The notes: a model not told the origin generated them from the sequence alone. 64,000 nt of DNA from Nitrospirota bacterium (GCA_016214845.1 JACRMS010000032.1:82655-146654); one strand, 5' to 3'. Positions 33,074-43,108 are shown, numbered from the stretch's first letter. Program-made: numbers and translations.

Positions 33074-34504
33074 CTAACCCGCAGCTTCGCCTCCTGATTC
33101 AGGGCCTCCGGTCTGGTGCGCCCTCACAACGGTCACTGTGCAGGGCGCTTCCGCAACAACCTGCGAAGACACGCTGCCGAGAAAACGTCTGAGCGTTGAG
33201 CTGCTGCGAGCGCCTATGACGATATGATCAACATGGTTCGCCTTAGCGTAATTGATGAGGGCCGTTGCAGGGTCGGGAAATTCAAGCACATGAAACGATA
33301 TCCTGTCAGCAGGGATTTGCAAAGTGCGCGCCCAGTGCTTAAGCTCTATCAGAAATTGCACGTGCAAATTTTTTCCCGCTTCGTCGACGCCGAGGTCGAG
33401 GCCGACAAGAGGCGTTTTGCGGACAGTGACGCAGGTAAGGCGGGCGTTTCTTTCTGTATGAAAAATACGCTTTACGGCTTTGCGCAAAGAATCGGAGAGT
33501 GCCTCCATTTCAGGAGAGGTATCCACGGCGGCCATGATAATCGGCACCGTATCAAGATGTCTGGCTATCGACCTGTTTGCGGATGAACCGAATTTTTTAT
33601 AATTCATCCAGCGCTTAAATATCGTCCAGTGACTGTCCCGCCTGCCTCGTTCCGCGCGTGGCGTAAGCGTAACTTGTTCAGGATGCTGAAGGGCAAAGGC
33701 AAGCTGGGCAGCGCTGCCGTAACGCTCCGCAGGATTTACTTCAAGGCATCTTAAAATTATCTCTTGCAGCCAGCGCGGACATTCTTTGTTTAATGCACGT
33801 GGAGGAACGGGATCCACATATAAGCGTCTCCTGAGGCCAGCCTTACTTTTCGGGTCGCCGAAAGGCTGTTCCCCGGTGCTCAATTCATACAAGATCACTC
33901 CGAGGGCGAAAATGTCGCTGCGCGGATCACTGCGCACATTCAGCACCTGCTCAGGCGAGATATACGGAGCAGTGCCCATCGGCAGGTGAAACTCCTCGGC
34001 CATCAGGTCGGGAAGCTGATCATGACGTGACAGGCCGAAGTCAATCAGCACAGCTTCTCCGCTTTTACGGAAGAGTATGTTGTCCGGCGTAAGATCGAGG
34101 TGGATGACGCGCTGACGGTGAAGATCATGCAGGGCCTTGGCAGTTTTTGCTCCGATGGCCGCTGCTTCATCCGGCGGCAGCGGTGATTCAGGAAGGCGGG
34201 ATTCAAGCGATCCGCCCGGAATATGTTCCATGACGAGGAACGGCTGCTGCGAGAAATCGCCGGAAGCGATGAAGCGCGGGACATGCGGACCTGTAAGTTT
34301 AGGCAGGACCATCTGCTCGACTTCAAAGCTTACAATAAATGACGGATCATCTCCGTCCTTAAGACGCGGGACCTTCATTACCATCGGGATAGACAGGTCT
34401 TCCCTCGTCACCTTCCATATGGTTGCCATCCCGCCCGCGTGAATTCTATTTTCAAGCTTGAAGCCGCCCAGGAATGCCCCAGCTGAAAGTGATTCCGCAA
34501 CCAC
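33074..34504 (-). CDS. Serine/threonine kinase-like domain fused to a universal stress domain
   Basis: The protein has 476 residues. The kinase-like domain (about 12-270) keeps the Gly-loop (NRIHAGGMATIWKV), the VAIK-type Lys (MVMKVPRL), DFG (VLIDFGLSR) and APE-type SPEQV. Its catalytic loop reads HLDLTPDN, replacing the usual HRDLKPxN Arg and Lys. A Usp domain (about 318-465) ends VIGARSSSTLRRFLGSVSSQV and PCTVTVVRAH, near the nucleotide-binding pattern. It may be a low-activity kinase or pseudokinase sensing ATP. The start is GTG 34504, 6 bases after the stop of the phosphoesterase gene, whose last codons supply GGGAG. Confidence 0.87.
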   Translation of the reverse strand: MVAESLSAGAFLGGFKLENRIHAGGMATIWKVTREDLSIPMVMKVPRLKDGDDPSFIVSFEVEQMVLPKLTGPHVPRFIASGDFSQQPFLVMEHIPGGSLESRLPESPLPPDEAAAIGAKTAKALHDLHRQRVIHLDLTPDNILFRKSGEAVLIDFGLSRHDQLPDLMAEEFHLPMGTAPYISPEQVLNVRSDPRSDIFALGVILYELSTGEQPFGDPKSKAGLRRRLYVDPVPPRALNKECPRWLQEIILRCLEVNPAERYGSAAQLAFALQHPEQVTLTPRAERGRRDSHWTIFKRWMNYKKFGSSANRSIARHLDTVPIIMAAVDTSPEMEALSDSLRKAVKRIFHTERNARLTCVTVRKTPLVGLDLGVDEAGKNLHVQFLIELKHWARTLQIPADRISFHVLEFPDPATALINYAKANHVDHIVIGARSSSTLRRFLGSVSSQVVAEAPCTVTVVRAHQTGGPESGGEAAG

Positions 34505-34510
34505 CCTAAG

Positions 34511-35254
34511 TTATACTCCCTGTTCCAAACGCGTCCCAAACCATTCAGGCAGTCCAGCCTCTTTTATTTTTCTTGCTGCCGCTTCCACGTTGAAGGGCAC
34601 ACGAAAATATGTCAGCATGTTACGAGCTGAATCGTATACAGCATAACATGCCGCAGGGTTTCCGTCACGCGGCTGCCCAACGGACCCAGCGTTGATAAGC
34701 CAGCGGCGATGCGTGCTGAGCGGGATGTCTACGTCCGGTTGAGGAACAAAGGCACTAACGCTCCTGCTGCCGTTCTGGTGATACAGGTGCGGTTCATGAA
34801 CATGGCCGCAGAATGTTAAACGGCAGCGGGTAAAGGCAAGGCTGCGCGCTGCATCAAACGAATCAGTTATATAGCCCCATTGACCCGGGGCCCAGGCGTT
34901 TGCGTGAACGTACAAGCGGTCATGCTCCTCAAATTGGAGCGGAAGTCCGGACAGAAATTTCATCTGAGGGCCATTAAGACGGGTACGCGTCCATTCAACA
35001 GCATAGCGAGCGTCTTCGTGCATACCGTTACGTGATTTCTGCAATACCGCCTCATCGTGGTTGCCGAGAACGACTATCGCTCCGTTCTCATGGTAATGCA
35101 TGACAGTTCCGAGTACCCATTCCGGATCAGCGCCATAGCCGATCAAGTCCCCTAAGAAAACATTCCTCTCAACACCTTGCAGGATTGAGTGAGCGAGGCA
35201 TGCTTCCAAAGCCTCACGGTTGGCGTGAATATCTGCAAAAAAAGCTATTCGCAT
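34511..35254 (-). CDS. Calcineurin-like metallophosphoesterase
   Basis: The 247-residue protein has the ordered metal motifs of the YfcE/ApaH-like superfamily: FFADIHANREAL (D-x-H), FLGDLIGYGADP (GD-x2-G), VVLGNHDEAV (GNHD), and later FCGHVHEPHLY (GH-x-H). It hydrolyses phosphate esters or diesters using two metals; its substrate is unknown. It is coupled to the kinase-Usp gene downstream, so it may reverse or balance that protein's action, which is inference from context. Confidence 0.88.
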   Translation of the reverse strand: MRIAFFADIHANREALEACLAHSILQGVERNVFLGDLIGYGADPEWVLGTVMHYHENGAIVVLGNHDEAVLQKSRNGMHEDARYAVEWTRTRLNGPQMKFLSGLPLQFEEHDRLYVHANAWAPGQWGYITDSFDAARSLAFTRCRLTFCGHVHEPHLYHQNGSRSVSAFVPQPDVDIPLSTHRRWLINAGSVGQPRDGNPAACYAVYDSARNMLTYFRVPFNVEAAARKIKEAGLPEWFGTRLEQGV

Positions 35255-35270
35255 ATCAAATTAATAAAAA

Positions 35271-35303
35271 GCCATCCGGCGGGATGGCAAGCGCCATCCG
35301 CCG
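35271..35303. terminator. Strong GC-rich inverted repeats between phosphoesterase and MFS genes
   Basis: GCCATCC-GGCG-GGATGGC (35271-35288) is followed by a second arm GCCATCCGCCGG, so 35275-35303 can also fold as a long stem with a one-base bulge. No T-run follows. It may stop or stabilise MFS mRNA, or be another dispersed palindrome. The core CCGCCGG resembles the 54984-55012 element. Confidence 0.5.
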
Positions 35304-35347
35304 GACATCTCAAGTGAAAGAAAGGGTCTTCCCAACAACAGTACGAA

Positions 35348-36976
35348 TCAATGTTCGTAAGAGGTAATGTCCCTTTCCTTTGTTTCTTTCAAAAAGAGCG
35401 CTCCAATGACTACTGTTACAATCGAAACAACGATCGGATACCATAGTCCGTAATAGATATCCCCTGTTGCCGCTACCATTGCCGTAGCCGTAAGCGGCAG
35501 CAAGCCGCCGAACCAGCCATTGCCTATGTGATACGGCAAAGACATGGACGTGTAACGGATACGTGTCGGGAACAGTTCGACCAGGAACGCCGCGATCGGG
35601 CCATAAACCATGGTAACGTAGATAACGAAGATAAACAGGATGAGCAGAACCATCGGATAGTTGATTTTGCTCTTGTCAGCTTCAGCAGGATAGCCCTGGG
35701 CTTTCAGAGCATCTTTTACTGCCTGCTCGTTCCAGCCCACGATCTCGGTCCCTCCAATAGTCGTTACAACATCCTTGCCCTCTACTCCAGGCAATGTTTT
35801 GAAGCTCAATCCCTGTTTGGTCATGTAGTCCTTGGCGCGGTCACAGTTGCTGAACTTGCTCCACGGGCCGACAAAAATGTGGAAGTTGCAATCGGCTTCG
35901 TTTGCTGCAACAGTGATCTCCGTCCTGTTCTGAAACTCCTCCAGCGCGGGGTTGACATAGTGCGTCAGCGCCTTAAACATCGGGAAGTAGGTCACTGCCG
36001 CGATCAGACAGCCGGCCAGGATGATCTTAAGCCGGCCTATCTTGTCCGACAGCTTGCCGAAGACGATGAAAAAGGGTGTTCCAAGAAGCAGAGACGCGCC
36101 TATCAGTGTGTAAGTTGTGAGGAAGTCGAGCTTCAGCGTGATCTGCATAAAGAAAAGCGCATAAAATTGTCCGGTGTACCAGACAACGCCCTGTCCTGCG
36201 GTTGCGCCAAGCAGCGCCAGTAGCACGTATTTATTGTTCGGATAGCGCAGGAAGCTGTCGGTAAGCGGAGCCTTGGAAGTCTTGCCTTCTGACTTTATAC
36301 GCTGGAAGACCGGTGACTCTTGCAGCTTGAGACGGATATAGATCGAGACGCCCAGAAGAATTATTGACAACCAGAAGGGAACTCTCCATCCCCAGGTTGC
36401 GAAAACCTCTTTGGTCATATTGATCCGGCAGAGGCCGATTACAAGCAAAGCAAGGAAAAAGCCGACCGTTGCCGTGGTCTGGATCCAGCTGGTACTGTAC
36501 CCCCGTCGATGATGAGCAGAGTGTTCAGCGACATATGTGGCCGCACCTCCGTATTCGCCGCCAAGCGCAAGTCCCTGAAGCAGACGCAGAGTCACCAGAA
36601 TAACAGGCGCAAACCAGCCGACAGACTCGAACGTCGGCAGCAGGCCGCAACCGAAAGTCGCAAGACCCATGACGACGATCGTTACCAGGAATGTGTATTT
36701 GCGGCCTACAAGGTCGCCGATGCGTCCGAACACGAGCGCGCCGAAGGGACGAACTAAAAAGCCTGCCGCGTATGTTGCGAAAGCAGAAAGGAGCGCCGCA
36801 GTTTCATTTCCTTTCGGAAAGAACAATGCAGCAAAGAACGGCGCCAGTGTTGCGTACAGGTAAAAGTCATACCACTCGAACACTGTTCCAACGGATGAAG
36901 CTACGATAACTAATTTTTCCTCTTTGGATATCGGAGCTTTTTCTGCTACTTGATCTGTTACTATAGTTGTGCTCAT
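35348..36976 (-). CDS. MFS transporter, metabolite:H+ symporter (MHS) family
   Basis: The protein has 542 residues. MHS signatures are FEWYDFYLYATLAPFFAALFF, GRIGDLVGRKYTF and LALGGEYGGAATYVAEH. Twelve membrane segments are predicted. Unusually, about 100 extra residues lie between two helices in the second half (from NPALEEFQNRTEI to SKINYP). They carry two Cys (ADCNFHIF, FSNCDRAKDY) and look like a small folded extracytoplasmic domain. MHS carriers take up organic acids or osmolytes with protons. AGGAGG lies 8 bases before ATG 36976. The cNMP-binding gene lies upstream on the same strand. Confidence 0.9.
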   Translation of the reverse strand: MSTTIVTDQVAEKAPISKEEKLVIVASSVGTVFEWYDFYLYATLAPFFAALFFPKGNETAALLSAFATYAAGFLVRPFGALVFGRIGDLVGRKYTFLVTIVVMGLATFGCGLLPTFESVGWFAPVILVTLRLLQGLALGGEYGGAATYVAEHSAHHRRGYSTSWIQTTATVGFFLALLVIGLCRINMTKEVFATWGWRVPFWLSIILLGVSIYIRLKLQESPVFQRIKSEGKTSKAPLTDSFLRYPNNKYVLLALLGATAGQGVVWYTGQFYALFFMQITLKLDFLTTYTLIGASLLLGTPFFIVFGKLSDKIGRLKIILAGCLIAAVTYFPMFKALTHYVNPALEEFQNRTEITVAANEADCNFHIFVGPWSKFSNCDRAKDYMTKQGLSFKTLPGVEGKDVVTTIGGTEIVGWNEQAVKDALKAQGYPAEADKSKINYPMVLLILFIFVIYVTMVYGPIAAFLVELFPTRIRYTSMSLPYHIGNGWFGGLLPLTATAMVAATGDIYYGLWYPIVVSIVTVVIGALFLKETKERDITSYEH

Positions 36977-37075
36977 TAAGCAAACCTCCTTTTTTATTTT
37001 GTTGTTTGGAAACAGGGTTGAATCAACACCTGGATAAGCGCTTTGACTGGTTTTTTTACATATAAACTTCCTCCT

Positions 37076-37543
37076 TTATTTTTTACTGCGGCGCGCCGTG
37101 AGTGCCCCAGTTTTTCTGTCCGTTGTCAGCGCCAGCCCTGAATATCCTGACATTGACGGATGTGTTTCAAGAATTCCGAATAATATTTCTTTACCGATTA
37201 GGTAGCAAGTAGTATCTTCAACTGCTGAGACCCTGATTTTTGATCCGGCCTTGTCCCGGAGACAGCCGAATGAATTGCCTTCTCCCCTGTATTCAGTGGC
37301 ATCCTTATCACCCTTTTTAAACTTCACTTTTACATTCCCTTTTTTAATAATCTGAAGATATTCGCAAGGCGGATTTTCTTCAAGAATGATCACGCTGTCT
37401 TTAGGATAGAATTCCACTATGACGCCCCCGGCAATTTGTCTTAAGGCTTTATCTTCAAGTTCCTGAAAGGGTTTAAGCTTACTGAGAAATTCTTTTACTT
37501 CTTCGATGGTCATCTTATGATGACTAAAAGAAGAGCAAATCAT
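37076..37543 (-). CDS. Cyclic nucleotide-binding-fold protein
   Basis: The protein has 155 residues. A single cNMP-binding beta-roll (FQELEDKALRQIAGGVIVEF, DSVIILEENPPCEYLQIIKK, GNVKVKF, GNSFGCLRD, CYLIGKEILFGIL) is followed by a short basic tail. The phosphate-binding cassette lacks the full GE-x-A-L-x3-P-R-A-A pattern, so nucleotide binding is uncertain. No DNA-binding domain is attached. ATG 37543 is used; ATG 37513 (MTIEEVKEFL) is an alternative start. It may control the neighbouring transporter, but this is only positional. Confidence 0.8.
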   Translation of the reverse strand: MICSSFSHHKMTIEEVKEFLSKLKPFQELEDKALRQIAGGVIVEFYPKDSVIILEENPPCEYLQIIKKGNVKVKFKKGDKDATEYRGEGNSFGCLRDKAGSKIRVSAVEDTTCYLIGKEILFGILETHPSMSGYSGLALTTDRKTGALTARRSKK

Positions 37544-38141
37544 ATGCCTGAAAAAATCAGAACCGTATTGACTGTTTAACTCATTGCAATAAAAAGAAAT
37601 AATGGGAACAAGGAGTTTTCCCGGATACCAGTAGATGTTTAAACAAAAAGACTGAATGATACTTTATGTAGCAATGCAGGGGGGTATTTAATATAATCTT
37701 TATTTTTCAAGGTAGTTACGATAGTTACTTTTTGTAATACAAATTTGTGCTTGACGTAGAGATAAGTAACATGCCAACCCCTATTTTTGTCTTGATAGTT
37801 GAATTAGTGCCTGTCCTTAACGCCCGATTACGAAATTTGAGAGCAGGCTTCGGGCATGACGAAAATAGAAAACACTAGTTTATGAACAGAGCTAACTAAT
37901 ACATCAAAAAGGTCAGACAGATGAGTTCAGAAAATCCATTAATCAAGAAATGATGCCGCAGTCTCTTATCTGCTCTGAGGTGTCTTGTGATACTGAATTA
38001 TACTATCTCAGGTATCCACGAAACACATTATCATTTAAGGGAAAGTTTGATTTGCCCTCTTTCAATAACTCCTGCAACATGGTAGAATAAAAAATATTTT
38101 TTCTCTGTTTTTTTTGCCAAAATCACAAAGGAGAAAAGTGC
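37544..38141. other. Gene-free gap of about 600 bases before galU
   Basis: No convincing ORF, RNA gene or strong hairpin was seen. The gap is AT-rich and contains a doubled GTAGTTAC/ATAGTTAC motif near 37712-37726 and the predicted galU promoter near its right end. Confidence 0.5.
38060..38088 (+). promoter_or_regulatory. Predicted sigma70 promoter of galU-lon
   Basis: TTTCAA (38060-38065), a 17-base spacer and TAGAAT (38083-38088) precede galU by about 50 bases. The ribosome site AAAGGAGAA follows at about 38129-38137. Confidence 0.5.
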
Positions 38142-39029
38142 ATGCCTAAGATCGTGAAGAAAGCTGTATTCCCTGCTGCAGGGTTAGGCACAAGGTTTTT
38201 ACCTGCAACAAAGGCATCTCCCAAAGAGATGCTGCCCATTGTTGATAAGCCGTTGATACAGTACGCAGTTGAAGAAGCGGAGAATTGTGGCATAAAAGAA
38301 TTTATCATGATTACAGGTAAATCCAAGAGGGCAATTGAAGACCACTTTGATTCTGCCTGGGAGCTTGAGGAAAACCTTAAAAGCAAAGGCAAACATGCAA
38401 TGCTTGAAGAAATTCGCAGGCTGTCACGGCATCAATTTGCTTACATAAGACAGGGTGCCCCGCTGGGACTTGGTCATGCGATTCTCTGTTCCAAGGCGTT
38501 TGTAAATGACGAACCGTTTGCAGTGATCCTGAGTGATGATATAATTGATCCAGAGGACAATCTTCTTGGAGAGATGCTGAAAATATATAATGAACATGAG
38601 GCAACGGTGCTCGCACTGCAAAGAGTGCCAAAGGAAGAAGTACACCGTTACGGAATAATAGCCGGAAAAGAAGTCAAAAAAAATATTTTCAGGATAACCG
38701 ATATGGTTGAAAAGCCGAAACAGTCTTCCGCTCCTTCTGACATTGCCGTCATCGGAAGGTATATACTAACTCCGGATATTTATAATTTCCTTGAAAAAAC
38801 ATTACCGGGCAAGGGCGGTGAAATTCAATTGACCGACGCATTGAATGCGCTTTTGCAAAAGAAACCGGTTTATGGCTACCTTTTTGAGGGAACACGCTAT
38901 GACGCGGGAGACAAGCTTGGTTATCTAAAGGCAACGGTTGAATTTGCATTAAAGACCCCGACTGTCAGAGACGAGTTTAAGAAATATCTTTTATCCACAG
39001 TTTCATCAATCATAAACAAGGAGCAATAA
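38142..39029 (+). CDS. galU: UTP-glucose-1-phosphate uridylyltransferase
   Basis: The protein has 295 residues. Nucleotidyltransferase signatures are [22 protein letters not shown] (the UTP-binding loop at the N-terminus), [23 protein letters not shown] (metal-binding Asp) and [14 protein letters not shown]. It makes UDP-glucose for cell-surface polysaccharide and glycogen-type metabolism. Its stop codon overlaps the lon start (TAATG). The predicted promoter at 38060-38088 would serve both genes. Confidence 0.96.
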   Translation: MPKIVKKAVFPAAGLGTRFLPATKASPKEMLPIVDKPLIQYAVEEAENCGIKEFIMITGKSKRAIEDHFDSAWELEENLKSKGKHAMLEEIRRLSRHQFAYIRQGAPLGLGHAILCSKAFVNDEPFAVILSDDIIDPEDNLLGEMLKIYNEHEATVLALQRVPKEEVHRYGIIAGKEVKKNIFRITDMVEKPKQSSAPSDIAVIGRYILTPDIYNFLEKTLPGKGGEIQLTDALNALLQKKPVYGYLFEGTRYDAGDKLGYLKATVEFALKTPTVRDEFKKYLLSTVSSIINKEQ

Positions 39030-41395
39030 TGGCCGAAATTGATGTAAAAGAAGAGCGCGAAATTGAGATCCCGACATCCTTGCCGATCTTGCCCGTAAGA
39101 GACGTTGTTATTTTCCCCTACATGATTCTTCCGCTTTTTGTGGGACGGGACATATCGATAAAGGCGATTGAGCATGCCGTCGGGGAAAACAAGATGATAC
39201 TGCTTGTTTCACAAAAAGACGTTAATATCGAAGTCCCCTCCAAAGAAGACCTTTATACCGTTGGAACAGTCGGAACAATTCTGAGGATGCTGAAACTCCC
39301 TGACGGGCGTCTCAAGATACTTGTGCAGGGCGTTGCAAAGGCAAAGATACTTAATTATACCCAGACGGACCCGTTCTATATCGGCGAAATTGGAAAAGTC
39401 ATTGACCAGCAACAACCCGAGATGACACTTGAAGTTGAGGCCCTGATGCGCAATGTAAAAGAGCTTGTGGACAAATCATTAGCGCTCGGAAAGTCTTTTC
39501 TTCCCGATATTATAGTCCTTATAGAAAACATAGAGGACCCCGGAAGGCTTGCAGACTTAGTTGCATCGAATCTCGGCTTAAAGGCCGACCAGGCCCAATC
39601 ATTACTGGAGCAGACAGACCCTATTCTCAGGCTTAAAAAAATCAGCGAGCTGCTCAGCAGGGAGGTTGAACTCCTGTTGGTGCAGCAGAAAATACAGTCC
39701 GACGTCAAGGGGGAAATTGACAAGACCCAGCGCGAATATTTCCTGAGAGAACAGATGAAGGCCATCCAGAGAGAGCTCGGCGAGATAGACGAAAAAGCCG
39801 AGGAGGTCATGGAACTTCGTAAAAAGATTGAAAAGGCGAAGATGCCGGAGAAGGTCGAGAAGGAGGCCATAAAACAGATCAACCGTCTCGAAAAGATGCA
39901 TCCGGACAGCGCTGAGGCAGGCACTATAAGAACATATGTGGACTGGCTTGTTGAACTGCCGTGGTCGAAGAGCTCAAAAGACATCCTCGACCTGAAAAAG
40001 GCGAAGAAGATCCTCGACGACGACCATTACGATCTTGAAAAGGTCAAAGAGCGCATACTCGAATATCTCGGGGTGAGAAAGCTCAAAGAGAAAATGAAAG
40101 GCCCCATCCTCTGTTTCGTAGGGCCGCCCGGCGTAGGCAAGACCTCGCTCGGCAAATCCATTGCGCGCTCATTAGGACGAGAATTCTTCAGGATGTCCCT
40201 CGGCGGGATGAGAGACGAAGCCGAAATAAGGGGGCACAGGAGGACGTATGTCGGGGCGATGCCCGGCAGGATCATTCAGGGCATTAAAACATCAGGCAAA
40301 AACAATCCCGTATTCATGCTCGATGAGGTCGATAAAATAGGCATGGATTTTAGAGGCGATCCCGCATCCGCGCTGCTTGAAGTGTTGGACCCGGAACAGA
40401 ATTATGCTTTTGCAGACCATTATCTCGGAGTCCCTTTTGATCTAAGCAACGTGATGTTCATAACAACCGCTAACCTCATAGACCCCATTCCTTCTCCTTT
40501 AAGGGACAGGATGGAGGTGATCGCATTGTCGGGATATACCGCCGAGGAAAAAATCGGCATAGCAAGAAATTATCTTATCCCCAAGCAGTTAAAAGAACAC
40601 GGCATCTCGGATAAAAACATAAGAATTTATGACAGTGCGCTCCTCAGCATTACCACAAATTATACCGCCGAGGCAGGCGTGAGAAATCTTGAACGCGAGA
40701 TCGCAAACCTCTGCAGGAAGGTAGCGAGAAAGATCGCCGAGGGGAAGATTAAAAAATACGTTATTTCATCAAAGAATATTTCAAAGTATCTCGGCGTACA
40801 GAAATACATGCCTGAAGAAGAGATCAAAAAAGACGAGATCGGGGTCTCTACAGGGCTTGCGTGGACGGAGAGCGGCGGAGACATAATATATATCGAAGCC
40901 ACGATAATGAAGGGCAAGGGCAACCTGACACTTACGGGGCAGCTCGGCGATGTTATGAAGGAATCGGCCCATGCGGCGTTAACTTATGTGCGTTCAAGGG
41001 CCAAAACGCTCGGCATAAACAACTCGATGTTTTCACAAAATGATATCCACATTCATGTCCCCGCAGGAGGGATCCCCAAAGACGGGCCTTCCGCAGGTAT
41101 AACAATGGCCACCGCTATCGCCTCGGTTTTTACCGGCAAGCCTGTTCATAAGAGCGTTGCCATGACAGGCGAGGTAACACTGCGCGGGAAGGTGCTTCCG
41201 ATAGGAGGCCTGAAAGAGAAGTCTCTGGCGGCAAAGAGGATGGGAATCAAGAAGGTGATAATTCCAAAACGAAATGAAAAGGACCTCGAAGATATTCCCA
41301 AGTACGTGAAAAAAGACATGCAGTTTATTCCGGTGGAGACAATGGATGAAGTTTTAAAGAATGCCCTTATTACGAGCAAGAAAAAGAGAAAATGA
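39029..41395 (+). CDS. lon: ATP-dependent protease Lon
   Basis: The protein has 788 residues, full length. The N-terminal LON substrate domain starts [21 protein letters not shown] coiled-coil linker ([16 protein letters not shown]) follows, then AAA+ with Walker [14 protein letters not shown] and Walker [12 protein letters not shown], the sensor and lid region, and a protease domain with catalytic Ser in [13 protein letters not shown] and Lys in [14 protein letters not shown]. It degrades misfolded and regulatory proteins in the cytoplasm. It is coupled to galU by a one-base overlap, an unusual pairing. No heat-shock promoter was identified. Confidence 0.97.
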   Translation: MAEIDVKEEREIEIPTSLPILPVRDVVIFPYMILPLFVGRDISIKAIEHAVGENKMILLVSQKDVNIEVPSKEDLYTVGTVGTILRMLKLPDGRLKILVQGVAKAKILNYTQTDPFYIGEIGKVIDQQQPEMTLEVEALMRNVKELVDKSLALGKSFLPDIIVLIENIEDPGRLADLVASNLGLKADQAQSLLEQTDPILRLKKISELLSREVELLLVQQKIQSDVKGEIDKTQREYFLREQMKAIQRELGEIDEKAEEVMELRKKIEKAKMPEKVEKEAIKQINRLEKMHPDSAEAGTIRTYVDWLVELPWSKSSKDILDLKKAKKILDDDHYDLEKVKERILEYLGVRKLKEKMKGPILCFVGPPGVGKTSLGKSIARSLGREFFRMSLGGMRDEAEIRGHRRTYVGAMPGRIIQGIKTSGKNNPVFMLDEVDKIGMDFRGDPASALLEVLDPEQNYAFADHYLGVPFDLSNVMFITTANLIDPIPSPLRDRMEVIALSGYTAEEKIGIARNYLIPKQLKEHGISDKNIRIYDSALLSITTNYTAEAGVRNLEREIANLCRKVARKIAEGKIKKYVISSKNISKYLGVQKYMPEEEIKKDEIGVSTGLAWTESGGDIIYIEATIMKGKGNLTLTGQLGDVMKESAHAALTYVRSRAKTLGINNSMFSQNDIHIHVPAGGIPKDGPSAGITMATAIASVFTGKPVHKSVAMTGEVTLRGKVLPIGGLKEKSLAAKRMGIKKVIIPKRNEKDLEDIPKYVKKDMQFIPVETMDEVLKNALITSKKKRK

Positions 41396-41525
41396 AAAAT
41401 ACAATGCACTGCTGAGACACTGAGAAGATTAAATAAATTCTTGCCTTTTTCTTTCTCACTTTTCGTTACAAAATTTTTGTATTTTCCTCAGTGCCTCTGT
41501 GACCTCTGTGGTTAATTTTTAAACT
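41396..41525. repeat. Inverted repeat of CTGAGACACTGAG / CTCAGTGCCTCTGTG units
   Basis: The left side reads GCTGAGACACTGAGAAG and the right side CCTCAGTGCCTCTGTGACCTCTGTGG, partly complementary. The right-hand phrase CCTCTGTGGTTAATTT recurs at about 45310-45327. No gene lies in this gap; thiL starts directly after it without a clear ribosome site. Confidence 0.5.
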
Positions 41526-42509
41526 ATGCTGCTTTCTGAACTTGGCGAATTCGGCCTTATAAAAAGAATCAGGGCCAAATGCAAAAATGCCTCCCCTGAG
41601 ATCATTGAAGGCATTGGCGACGACGCGGCAGTTATAAAAGCGGGGGCAAAAAGAATTCTCGTCACCGCTGACATGATGCTCGAAGGGACCCATTTCGACC
41701 TTTCATTTACAACGTTCTCACAACTGGGCCACAAATTTTTAGCGGTGAACATCAGCGATATCTTTGCAATGGGCGGAAGCCCGGAATATTTTTTTATCAG
41801 CCTCGGCATTCCAAAGAAATGCAATGCGGAAGATATTGATGAACTGTACTCGGGAATATTAAGGCTCGCGAAAAGGTCCGGAGTTACAATTGCAGGCGGC
41901 GATACATGTTCATCAAAAGACGGACTCGTGCTGAGCGGAACTCTCATCGGGACCGCTGACAGGATAATTACACGCTCAGGAGCAAAAGAAGGCGACGGGA
42001 TTTTCGTCACGGACACGGTAGGGGATTCCGCGATGGGACTTATACTTTTGAAAAGTCAGAAGTCAGAAGTCAGAAGTCAGAAGTTAAAAAACAAGAAGCT
42101 GAAATTTGGAACTCAAAACCCAAAACTCATCACGAAACACCTGATGCCCGAGCCGTTCCCTATGAAAAACACGTCTAAGGTTACATCAATGATTGATATT
42201 AGCGACGGGCTTCTGATAGATTTAAGTCATATTTGTGACGAAAGCAAAGTCGGCGCTGTAATTTATAAAGATAAAATTCCGGTGTCAAAGGGGCTTGCAA
42301 AAGCTGCCGGGACACTGCGACTGCATCCTTTAGACTTTGCGTTAAAAGGCGGGGAAGATTACGCGCTGCTTTTCACCGCGCCGCAGGGCATAAAAACAGA
42401 TGCATTTAAAATCGGCGAAATTATAAAGACGGGCCGTTTCATAATAGACGAAAGAGGGAGAAAGAGAAGATTTCAGGCGGAAGGATATGAACACTTTAAA
42501 GGAAAGTAG
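41526..42509 (+). CDS. thiL: Thiamine-monophosphate kinase with an internal repeat-derived insertion
   Basis: The protein has 327 residues. ThiL features are GEFGLIKRIR at the start, GIGDDAAVIKAG (ATP/Mg site), VTADMMLEGTHFDL, HKFLAVNISDIFAMGG, AGGDTCSSKDGLVLS and MIDISDGLLIDLSHICDES. It phosphorylates thiamine monophosphate to the diphosphate cofactor. Residues about 176-208 (KSQKSEVRSQKLKNKKLKF and following) are a low-complexity insert encoded by four AGTCAGA heptamers plus further repeat. They sit between two conserved blocks without breaking the frame, presumably as a surface loop. Confidence 0.93.
   Translation: MLLSELGEFGLIKRIRAKCKNASPEIIEGIGDDAAVIKAGAKRILVTADMMLEGTHFDLSFTTFSQLGHKFLAVNISDIFAMGGSPEYFFISLGIPKKCNAEDIDELYSGILRLAKRSGVTIAGGDTCSSKDGLVLSGTLIGTADRIITRSGAKEGDGIFVTDTVGDSAMGLILLKSQKSEVRSQKLKNKKLKFGTQNPKLITKHLMPEPFPMKNTSKVTSMIDISDGLLIDLSHICDESKVGAVIYKDKIPVSKGLAKAAGTLRLHPLDFALKGGEDYALLFTAPQGIKTDAFKIGEIIKTGRFIIDERGRKRRFQAEGYEHFKGK
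42054..42145. repeat. Four-heptamer array and following low-complexity repeat inside thiL
   Basis: Positions 42054-42081 are exactly four copies of AGTCAGA. AT-rich repetitive sequence (AACTCAAAACCCAAAACTC) follows to about 42130. The whole insert is in frame in thiL. Confidence 0.8.
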
Positions 42510-42600
42510 TCAGTAGCCAGTAGTTAGAAGTTAGTACAATGGTAGTTAAGATAAGACGTGCTGCATTTATTTCCTTAACTACTTACTACCTAACTACTCT
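42498..42600. repeat. Hairpin element of TAGTCAGTAG / CTACTTACTACCTAACTACT units
   Basis: A left arm of AGTAGTCAGTAGCCAGTAG and TTAGAAGTTAG units is answered by CTTAACTACTTACTACC and TAACTACTC on the right. They form a long imperfect hairpin between thiL and the DUF2062 gene. Confidence 0.65.
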
Positions 42601-42619
42601 CTGCTTGTTCCCAATTAAC

Positions 42620-43108
42620 ATGTCATACATAAGAGATAAATTCAGGGCCATATTCCAGGTGAAAGACACGCCGCACCGCATCGCTATGGCTTTTGCGCTC
42701 GGCGTGTTCATGGGCATTTCACCTTTATTGGGACTTCACTATGTCGGAGGATTTTTTATGGCATGGCTTTTCCGCCTGAATAAACTCGTCACTCTTGTAG
42801 GAGTGAGCGTAAATAACCCCTGGACTATTGTTCCGTTGTCCTCCTTTTGCGTCTGGTTCGGGGCGAAATTAATCGGAATAAAACAGGTGTTGCCTGACGT
42901 GGAATGGGGCAGCATAACTTTCGGTAAAATTGCGGGCAAGCTGACGGACCTGAATAGTTTAATGACTCTCGTCAAAGAGTTAATGCCTCTCATAGCATCT
43001 TTTTTTGTCGGCGCCACCATCGTCGGTGCGGTGTCAGCGGTTGCGGGCTATTTTATTGTCCACAACCTGGTAACCAGATACCAGCAGAAAGCACATGACG
43101 CCGCATAA
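42620..43108 (+). CDS. DUF2062 membrane protein
   Basis: The protein has 162 residues from ATG 42620. DUF2062 is recognised by PHRIAMAFALGVFMGISPLLGLH, LNKLVTLVGVSVNNPWTIVP and two or three C-terminal hydrophobic helices (PLIASFFVGATIVGAVSAVAGYF). Its biochemical role is unknown. An upstream in-frame ATG at 42539 lies in a repeat hairpin and is less likely. It overlaps the next gene by 14 bases, implying coupled expression with the membrane protease. Confidence 0.82.
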   Translation: MSYIRDKFRAIFQVKDTPHRIAMAFALGVFMGISPLLGLHYVGGFFMAWLFRLNKLVTLVGVSVNNPWTIVPLSSFCVWFGAKLIGIKQVLPDVEWGSITFGKIAGKLTDLNSLMTLVKELMPLIASFFVGATIVGAVSAVAGYFIVHNLVTRYQQKAHDAA

